NCBI RefSeq assembly: GCF_006438725.1
Contig: NZ_RCZD01000003.1
Coordinates: forward strand, 310,001 to 374,000
Direction: 5' to 3'
DNA from: Ewingella americana
Lineage (GTDB): Bacteria > Pseudomonadota > Gammaproteobacteria > Enterobacterales > Enterobacteriaceae
Length of the DNA: 64,000 nt
This document shows positions 58,493 through 64,000 of this stretch, piece after piece; the stretch's first letter is position 1; each line of letters begins with the position of its first letter. The position numbers were made by a program, and so were the translations under genes. The notes under the pieces were generated by a model. That model made no database searches. It worked only from the letters and a program-made list of their open reading frames with translations, and had not been told where the DNA came from.

Positions 58493-59899
58493 TCACATTT
58501 CGCGGACATCGGTCAGATGACCGTGAATGGCGGCGGCGGCAACCATGGCCGGACTCATCAGATGGGTGCGGGCACCGGCACCCTGACGGCCCTCGAAGTT
58601 ACGGTTGGTGCTTGACGCACACCGGTCACCGGGTGACAGCACGTCATCGTTCATTGCCAGACACATTGAGCAGCCTGACTGGCGCCACTCGAAACCGGCC
58701 TGCATAAATATCGCTGCCAACCCTTCTTCTTCGGCCTGTGCGCGCACCTGGCTGGAGCCGGGGACGATCATCGCCCGCACATGAGAGGCAACGCGCTTGC
58801 CCCGAACGACCTCAGCCGCGGCGCGCAAATCCTCGATACGCGCATTGGTGCATGAGCCGATAAACGCATGGCTGATGTTGATGCTGTTAAGCCGCTGACC
58901 GGCATGCAGGCCCATGTAATTCAGTGCTCGCTGTAAATCTTTGCGGCGGGAAGCATCGGGCTCTGCCGCCGGATCCGGTACCTGGCCGTTGATAGCCAGA
59001 GCCTGATCCGGGCTGGTTCCCCAACTGACCATCGGTGCGATCTCTTGCGCGCTGAGTTCGACTTCACGGTCGAAAACGGCGTCCTGATCACTGCGCAGTT
59101 CTCTCCATACCGCGACGGCGTCCAGCCATTGCTGGCCCTGTGGTGCGCGTGGTTTGTCTTGCAGATACTCAAAGACTTTGTCATCGGGTGCCATAAACGC
59201 ACCGCGGGCACCGGCTTCGACGGCCATGTTGCATACGGTCATTCGGCCCTCAACGCTCAGCATATCGATGCCTTCACCACAGAACTCAATGGCATAGCCC
59301 GTGGCGCCCGCTGCACCGATTTTCGCTACCAGCGCCATCACCACATCTTTGGCCGTAATGCCATTGGCAAGCCTGCCATTCACGGTGACGCGCAGGGTTT
59401 TTAATTTTTTATAGATCAGTGTCTGGGTCGCTAACAGATGTTCAATTTCAGACGTGCCGATGCCGAAACCGAAAGCGCCTAACGCCCCGTAGGTGGTGGT
59501 GTGGCTGTCTCCGGCGGCGATAACCATCCCCGGCAGAATAAAGCCCTGCTCCGGGGCGACGACGTGCTCAATACCCTGGCGTTTATCTAAAATATCAAAC
59601 AGCTCAATGCCAAATTCTTCGCAGTTTTCGGTTAAATATGAGACCTGTCGGGCTCCGCCAGCATCCGGCATTTGGCGGGTGCGCAGCGGCGCAGTTGGGT
59701 TGACGTGGTCAACCACGGCGAGGGCGGTTTCAGGTCGCCACACGCGTCGCCCGGCGTCGCGCAAACCGCTAAATGCCTGCGGGCTGGTGTATTCGTTAAT
59801 AACCTGACGGTCGATGTAAAGCAGCACGTGGCCTTTGTCATCCAGCGTTTGCACGCTGTGACTGGCGATATGCTTTTCATATAGCGTTCTTGGTTTCAT
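58493..59899 (-). CDS. Isopropylmalate isomerase large subunit (LeuC-like)
   Basis: A 468-residue 4Fe-4S hydro-lyase large subunit. The cluster cysteines are in SHAFIGSCTNARIEDLR and GCSMCLAMND, and the N-terminus TLYEKHIASHSVQTLDDKGH is LeuC-like, as is VVAPEQGFILPGMVIAAGDSHT. It lacks the rest of the leu operon. Related enzymes act on citramalate, tartrate-like diacids or dimethylmalate, so the substrate may not be isopropylmalate. The large subunit start at 59899 lies in the 184-bp divergent gap before the hydrolase gene. Confidence 0.9.
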   Translation of the reverse strand: MKPRTLYEKHIASHSVQTLDDKGHVLLYIDRQVINEYTSPQAFSGLRDAGRRVWRPETALAVVDHVNPTAPLRTRQMPDAGGARQVSYLTENCEEFGIELFDILDKRQGIEHVVAPEQGFILPGMVIAAGDSHTTTYGALGAFGFGIGTSEIEHLLATQTLIYKKLKTLRVTVNGRLANGITAKDVVMALVAKIGAAGATGYAIEFCGEGIDMLSVEGRMTVCNMAVEAGARGAFMAPDDKVFEYLQDKPRAPQGQQWLDAVAVWRELRSDQDAVFDREVELSAQEIAPMVSWGTSPDQALAINGQVPDPAAEPDASRRKDLQRALNYMGLHAGQRLNSINISHAFIGSCTNARIEDLRAAAEVVRGKRVASHVRAMIVPGSSQVRAQAEEEGLAAIFMQAGFEWRQSGCSMCLAMNDDVLSPGDRCASSTNRNFEGRQGAGARTHLMSPAMVAAAAIHGHLTDVREM

Positions 59900-60083
59900 T
59901 TTTCTACCCTAATGCACGGAAAGCCTGAGAAACGACGTGGATAACCCAGCGTCGCAACTTAGCGGGTCTCGGGCAATGGCCAGAGTGTGGTGCTGTAAAA
60001 CACGATCTGTGAATGGCCGATCTCCATTTGCGTCCTTGTTGCCAACATGCGAAAGGCTAAGATGGATTAAAAAGGAGAAACCC

Positions 60084-60959
60084 ATGTTTGAACATTTTAC
60101 CCAAGGTCGGATCGCCGTTAACGGCACCGACATTGCCTACCGCATCGCCGGTCAGGGCGAACCTTTGCTGCTATTGCACGGACACCCACAAACTCAGGCC
60201 ATCTGGCATAAAGTCGCTCCCGGTCTCACCACGCAATTCACCGTCGTATTGGCCGATTTACGCGGTTACGGCGACAGCGGCAAACCCGAGCCGGATGCAG
60301 AACATCTGCGCTACAGCAAACGCGAAATGGCGCAGGATCAGGTCGAGCTAATGCAGGCCCTGGGCTTTAACCAATTTAGCGTGATCGCCCACGACCGTGG
60401 CGCCCGCGTTGCCCACCGTCTGGCGCTTGACCACCCGCAGGCCGTCAAAAGGATGGTACTGATGGACATCGCGCCGACACTCGCCATGTATCAGCAAACC
60501 AATGAAGCCTTCGCTCGTGCTTATTGGCACTGGTTCTTCCTCATTCGCCCCGCACCGCTACCTGAAGCCTTAATCCGTGCCGATGCTGATTTGTACTTAC
60601 GCAGCGTAATGGGCAGTCGCAGCGCCGGTATGCAGCCTTTCAGCGAAGAAGCCTACGCCGATTATCTGCGTTGTCTGCAACTTGATGGCACGGCGCGTGG
60701 GATTTGCGAGGACTATCGGGCCTCTGCCACCATTGACCTGCAACATGACCAAATTGATCTGGATGCGGGTCGCAAAGTGCGTTGTCCGCTGTTGATCCTG
60801 TGGGGGGAACAGGGCACTGTCGGCAAATGTTTTAAGCCACTGGATGAATGGGCGAAGGTGGCTGAACAGGTGGCAGGCGAGGCATTACCCTGCGGGCATT
60901 ACATTGCGGAGGAGCAGCCGGAGCTGCTGGTTGATAAAGTCTTATCGTTCTTGCGCTAA
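60084..60959 (+). CDS. Alpha/beta hydrolase, haloacetate (fluoroacetate) dehalogenase-like
   Basis: A 291-residue alpha/beta hydrolase. The nucleophile is Asp104 in AHDRGARVAHRLALDHP, with Arg105 and Arg108 at the positions that bind the carboxylate in fluoroacetate dehalogenase. Asp128, His149-Trp150 in YWHWFF and the late His in CGHYIAEEQPE also fit that family. A Trp near the halide pocket in the Rhodopseudomonas enzyme appears to be Ser here (GSRSAG), so halide preference is uncertain. AAAAGGAGAAACCC precedes the ATG at 60084. It is divergent from leuCD. Confidence 0.85.
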   Translation: MFEHFTQGRIAVNGTDIAYRIAGQGEPLLLLHGHPQTQAIWHKVAPGLTTQFTVVLADLRGYGDSGKPEPDAEHLRYSKREMAQDQVELMQALGFNQFSVIAHDRGARVAHRLALDHPQAVKRMVLMDIAPTLAMYQQTNEAFARAYWHWFFLIRPAPLPEALIRADADLYLRSVMGSRSAGMQPFSEEAYADYLRCLQLDGTARGICEDYRASATIDLQHDQIDLDAGRKVRCPLLILWGEQGTVGKCFKPLDEWAKVAEQVAGEALPCGHYIAEEQPELLVDKVLSFLR

Positions 60960-60990
60960 CTCAGGGAGCGTGACGTGACGATTAGGCTAT

Positions 60991-61016
60991 AAAAAACCCG
61001 CTTGCGCGGGTTTTTT
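60991..61016. terminator. Bidirectional terminator between hydrolase and betT
   Basis: AAAAAACCCGC (60991-61001) pairs with GCGGGTTTTTT (61006-61016) around TTGC. Both flanks carry A or T runs, so it can serve both convergent genes. Confidence 0.92.
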
Positions 61017-61035
61017 ATGGTTATGACTGGGCGGT

Positions 61036-63099
61036 TTAAGACGAGATAGTCTGCTCAGGAAACGTCAGCGTATTGCCCGGTGCTTCGCGGTTAAGGTGCA
61101 GGAAGTTCAGGTGGCGCTCGTACTGATCGAGAATGTCGTTGATCACCTGATGCTTGGTGAAGTCCATCAAATCATTACCCTGGGTGCCTTCCAGCAGGAA
61201 GGTTTCCAGACGGTAATAATGTGATTTCCCCGAGCGCGCGCGGTAGGTAAAGCCCGGCACCGCGTAACGCACCGGCCAGATCTGATAGACAAAGTTCTGC
61301 TCTTCACCCAACGCCACAATCAGTTCGAGGTGATTGAGTTTCTCGTCTTCCACCGGCTCGTGCTCGTTGAACTCCACTTTGGCGCCGCGCAGTTTCAGCT
61401 CTTCTGCTACGTCGAGCATCGCCGGGCGACACACCTGATCCATCATGCGCTGGGTGTGCGTGGTGCCTGGGTAGTTCATCACCCGCGACAGACGCTGTTT
61501 CCAGTTCAGCACCGCGTCACCGCCTGCGGCTGGCATCGGTGCCAGCGACTGCAACGTACTGGCGCGGCGATAATCCTCAAGACGCAGCGATTTATACAAT
61601 CCTGCCATGATGAAGAAAATCACGAAGCTGAACGGTAACCCCATGATCACCGTGGCGTTTTGCAGCGCAGAGACCCCGTCGGTCATCAGCATACCGAGTG
61701 TCAGAACCCCGATAGTGACCGACCAGAAAATCCGCAGCCAGTTCGGCGCATCGTTGTTGATATCCGCCAGTTTCGAGGTGAAGTTACCCAGCACCAGCGA
61801 GCCGGAATCTGCCGAGGTGACATAAAACAGCAGGCCGGTGATGGTGGCGACCGAGGCACTCAGCGTAAAGCCCGGATACTGCGCCAGCAGGCTGTAGACA
61901 CCGCGTTCAGGGTGGGCAATCACTTCGTTGGCGAAGTCGAGATTGCCGTGAATGATCTGATACAGCGCGCTGTTACCGAAGATCGACAGCCACAGCAGGG
62001 TGAAGACGAAGGGAATGATCAGCGTCCCCAGCACGAACTGACGGATGGTGCGCCCGCGTGAAATACGCGCCAGGAACAGGCCGACAAACGGTGACCATGC
62101 CACCCACCAGGCCCAGAAGAACAGGGTCCAGCTGTTCATCCATTCAGTCGGACGGTCAAAGGCAAAGGTGTTGAGCGTCATGCCCATAAAGCGGTTGATG
62201 TAATCGCCAATGTTCAGCACCAGCGCATTGAGCAGGAACTCGGTATTGCCGAAGAACAGCAGAAACAGGATCAACCCCAGCGCCAGCAGCACGTTCAGCT
62301 CTGACAGAATACGGATGCCTTTATTGACGCCGGAAGTGACGGAGATCGTCGCCATCACCACCGAGAGCAAAATCAGCGACGCCTGTACCGTCAGGTTTTC
62401 CGGGATTTGGAACAGCACCTTCAGGCCGTAATTGAGCTGCACCACACCGATACCGAGCGTGGTGGCGATACCAAAAATGGTCCCAACCACGGCGGCAATA
62501 TCCACCGTGTGGCCGATTGGGCCATAAATGCGTTTGCCGAAAATCGGGTAGAGCGCTGAGCGGATGGTCAGCGGCAGATTATAACGGTAGCTGAAGTAAG
62601 CCAGCGCGATGCCCATCAGGGCGTACATCGCCCAGCCGGTTAACCCGTAGTGGAACAGCGTCCAGGTCATGGCCTGGCGGGCGGCTTCCAGCGTCTGGCC
62701 CTGGCCTTCCGGCGGCAACATATATTGCGTTACCGGTTCGGCGACGGAGAAGAACATCAAATCGATGCCAATCCCGGCGGCGAACAACATAGCAGCCCAA
62801 CTCATCATGCTGAATTCGGGTTTGGATTGTTCAGGGCCGAGTTTGATCGAGCCGAAGCGCGAGCAGGCAATGAACACTACAAACACGATGTACAGCGTAG
62901 CAGCCAGCATGTAATACCAGCCAAAAGTCGCGGAGACCCAATTCAGCGAGTGGCTGAGCCATTTCCCCGACAGTTCAGTGTAGAAAATAGACATCAGCGT
63001 GAACGCCAGAATTAACCCTGCGGAAGTGAAAAACACCACCTTGTTGAGTTCGTCACGTGGTTTATCGGACAGTTTGTCAGTCTTATCGACAGCAGCCAT
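61036..63099 (-). CDS. betT: High-affinity choline transporter BetT
   Basis: A 687-residue BCCT-family symporter driving choline uptake with protons. Twelve TM helices occupy about 20-515, with the family signature SWTLFFWAWWVAWSPFVGLFLARIS and GIGIDLMFFSVAEPV. The long C-terminal cytoplasmic domain (about 520-687, SLAPMPAAGG...LNREAPGN) is the osmosensory extension of BetT. It matches E. coli BetT in plan (677 residues). It is divergent from betI, sharing the palindromic operator. Confidence 0.96.
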   Translation of the reverse strand: MAAVDKTDKLSDKPRDELNKVVFFTSAGLILAFTLMSIFYTELSGKWLSHSLNWVSATFGWYYMLAATLYIVFVVFIACSRFGSIKLGPEQSKPEFSMMSWAAMLFAAGIGIDLMFFSVAEPVTQYMLPPEGQGQTLEAARQAMTWTLFHYGLTGWAMYALMGIALAYFSYRYNLPLTIRSALYPIFGKRIYGPIGHTVDIAAVVGTIFGIATTLGIGVVQLNYGLKVLFQIPENLTVQASLILLSVVMATISVTSGVNKGIRILSELNVLLALGLILFLLFFGNTEFLLNALVLNIGDYINRFMGMTLNTFAFDRPTEWMNSWTLFFWAWWVAWSPFVGLFLARISRGRTIRQFVLGTLIIPFVFTLLWLSIFGNSALYQIIHGNLDFANEVIAHPERGVYSLLAQYPGFTLSASVATITGLLFYVTSADSGSLVLGNFTSKLADINNDAPNWLRIFWSVTIGVLTLGMLMTDGVSALQNATVIMGLPFSFVIFFIMAGLYKSLRLEDYRRASTLQSLAPMPAAGGDAVLNWKQRLSRVMNYPGTTHTQRMMDQVCRPAMLDVAEELKLRGAKVEFNEHEPVEDEKLNHLELIVALGEEQNFVYQIWPVRYAVPGFTYRARSGKSHYYRLETFLLEGTQGNDLMDFTKHQVINDILDQYERHLNFLHLNREAPGNTLTFPEQTISS

Positions 63100-63156
63100 C
63101 GTATCCCCTGTTATTTGAATTATTAACTTATTTTCAATGAATTAGAGCAAATACCA

Positions 63157-63213
63157 ATGCATTTTTGATACAAATCACTAACGTATTGGTAATAAAATAT
63201 ATGCATTTTTGAT
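63157..63213. repeat. Direct repeat ATGCATTTTTGAT in the bet control region
   Basis: ATGCATTTTTGAT occurs at 63157-63169 and 63201-63213, 44 bp apart (about four helical turns). The second copy runs into the BetI palindrome. They may be ArcA or other activator contacts, or promoter elements; this is inferred from spacing only. Confidence 0.55.
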
Positions 63214-63231
63214 TGAACGTTCAATCAAAAA
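63206..63231. promoter_or_regulatory. BetI operator, perfect 26-bp palindrome
   Basis: TTTTTGATTGAAC (63206-63218) is followed directly by its exact complement GTTCAATCAAAAA (63219-63231). Its core TTGAACGTTCAA resembles the TetR-like BetI operator of the E. coli bet region. It lies between betT and betI. Confidence 0.8.
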
Positions 63232-63324
63232 AAAGTTAAATAGAGTCAGCAACAAGGTTAAGAACGCCCGAAATCATGGTTAAAAAATGGTATTCGGAAG
63301 ACCTATTTTTCAGGAGTCGGACCC

Positions 63325-63924
63325 ATGCCCAAAGTAGGAATGCAGCCCATCAGACGGCAGCAATTGATTGAGGCAACACTGGCGGCAGTCAACGAAGTGG
63401 GGATGCATGAAGCCTCCATTTCTCAAATTGCCCGCCGCGCTGGCGTCTCCAACGGCATCATCAGTCATTACTTTCGTGACAAGAATGGATTGCTGGAGGC
63501 CACCATGCGTTATCTGCTCAGTCATCTGGGGGAGGGGGTTCAGGAACGGCTGTCACGGCTTGACGACAACGCCCCGACGGCGCGGCTGCATGCCATCGCC
63601 GAAGCCAATTTCGACGACAGCCAGACCAACAGCGCGGCGATGAAAACCTGGCTGGCTTTCTGGGCCAGCAGCATGCATCACCCGCAGTTGCATCGCCTGC
63701 AACAGGTGAACAGCCGCCGACTCTATTCAAATTTATGTTCTGAGTTCAGGCGATTTCTGCCTAAAGAGGCGGCGCGTTTGGCCGCCAAAGGGATGGCCGG
63801 GCTGATTGATGGCCTGTGGTTACGGGCGGCGCTCAGCGGCAAAGCCTTCAACCGTGATGAAGCGTTACAGATAACGTATCGCTTTATTGAGTCACAAATT
63901 TCGCAGACCCGCCCGACTGCCTGA
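63325..63924 (+). CDS. betI: Choline-responsive repressor BetI
   Basis: A 199-residue TetR-family repressor of the choline-glycine betaine pathway. The HTH is [20 protein letters not shown] (about residues 31-50), and [20 protein letters not shown] is typical of BetI. AGGAG precedes the ATG. betB begins 33 bp downstream, so betIB(A) is one operon. Confidence 0.95.
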   Translation: MPKVGMQPIRRQQLIEATLAAVNEVGMHEASISQIARRAGVSNGIISHYFRDKNGLLEATMRYLLSHLGEGVQERLSRLDDNAPTARLHAIAEANFDDSQTNSAAMKTWLAFWASSMHHPQLHRLQQVNSRRLYSNLCSEFRRFLPKEAARLAAKGMAGLIDGLWLRAALSGKAFNRDEALQITYRFIESQISQTRPTA

Positions 63925-63957
63925 ATTCAGACCGCACCGACCGAGGAGAACAGCATC

Positions 63958-64000
63958 ATGTCACGCTATGGCACCCAAAAACTGTATATCGATGGACGTT
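63958..64000 (+). CDS. betB: Betaine aldehyde dehydrogenase BetB, N-terminal fragment
   Basis: Only about 14 codons lie inside the window, MSRYGTQKLYIDGR. This matches the BetB start, and the gene position after betI fits. GAGGAGAACAGCATC precedes the ATG. BetB oxidises betaine aldehyde to glycine betaine. Confidence 0.85.
   Translation, partial: MSRYGTQKLYIDGR

Overview
This window is chromosomal DNA of a gammaproteobacterium of the order Enterobacterales. Gene order and protein sequence point to the Yersiniaceae side (Rahnella, Ewingella, Rouxiella or Serratia relatives), not E. coli itself; I cannot name the genus from sequence alone. Base composition looks even at roughly 53% GC by eye. 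I saw no rRNA, tRNA, insertion sequence, prophage or CRISPR array. The window cuts mnmC at the left edge and betB at the right edge.

Layout. (1) 1-2.4 kb: mnmC and fabB, divergent, with FadR- and FabR-type sites at fabB. (2) 2.4-9.9 kb: accessory block with a Met/His-rich DUF2946 protein plus a PepSY membrane protein, the arginine acid-resistance pair adiC-adiA, and a ybiR-type transporter. (3) 10.2-13.3 kb: flk, then a DMT exporter divergent from an AraC regulator. (4) 13.4-23.7 kb: the conserved enterobacterial run pdxB-usg-truA-dedA-accD-folC-dedD-cvpA-purF-ubiX. (5) 24.1-27.2 kb: argT/hisJ-hisQMP basic amino acid ABC importer. (6) 27.3-31.1 kb: pepT, an orphan dppA-like binding protein, and a striking 0.8 kb mosaic of intergenic repeats. 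(7) 31.1-37.1 kb: ybiO, glnHPQ, ybiI and dps. (8) 37.6-42.5 kb: tam, a fasciclin/ECF-sigma/anti-sigma operon, rhtA and ompX. (9) 42.6-49 kb: a molybdoenzyme/cytochrome b/DUF5666-like operon divergent from a CusRS/HprRS-like two-component system, then eptB. (10) 49.1-55.8 kb: a complete sucrose regulon scrK / scrYAB-scrR. (11) 55.8-61 kb: a membrane-anchored EEP-fold phosphatase, a TtdR-like LysR regulator, a second leuCD pair and a dehalogenase-like hydrolase. (12) 61-64 kb: betT / betI-betB choline-to-betaine osmoprotection.

How the genes work together. Two amino acid importers (argT-hisQMP and glnHPQ) each carry a sigma-54 type promoter with NtrC-like boxes upstream, so both probably answer to nitrogen limitation. 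In both, a hairpin sits between the binding-protein gene and the permease genes, which would favour excess binding protein. The sucrose genes form one pathway: porin, PTS uptake and phosphorylation, hydrolysis, fructose phosphorylation, repression. The two-component system at 45 kb shares a divergent control region with the molybdoenzyme operon, and that region holds an exact ATGACAA-N2-TTGTCAT box of the CusR type. The bet genes share a perfect 26-bp palindrome expected to be the BetI operator.

The most unusual material is the repeat mosaic at 30.25-31.07 kb, the fasciclin-first ECF operon, the two-component/molybdoenzyme locus, and the accessory metabolic cluster at 55.8-61 kb. Everything here comes from reading the sequence and recalled family knowledge; no database search was run.
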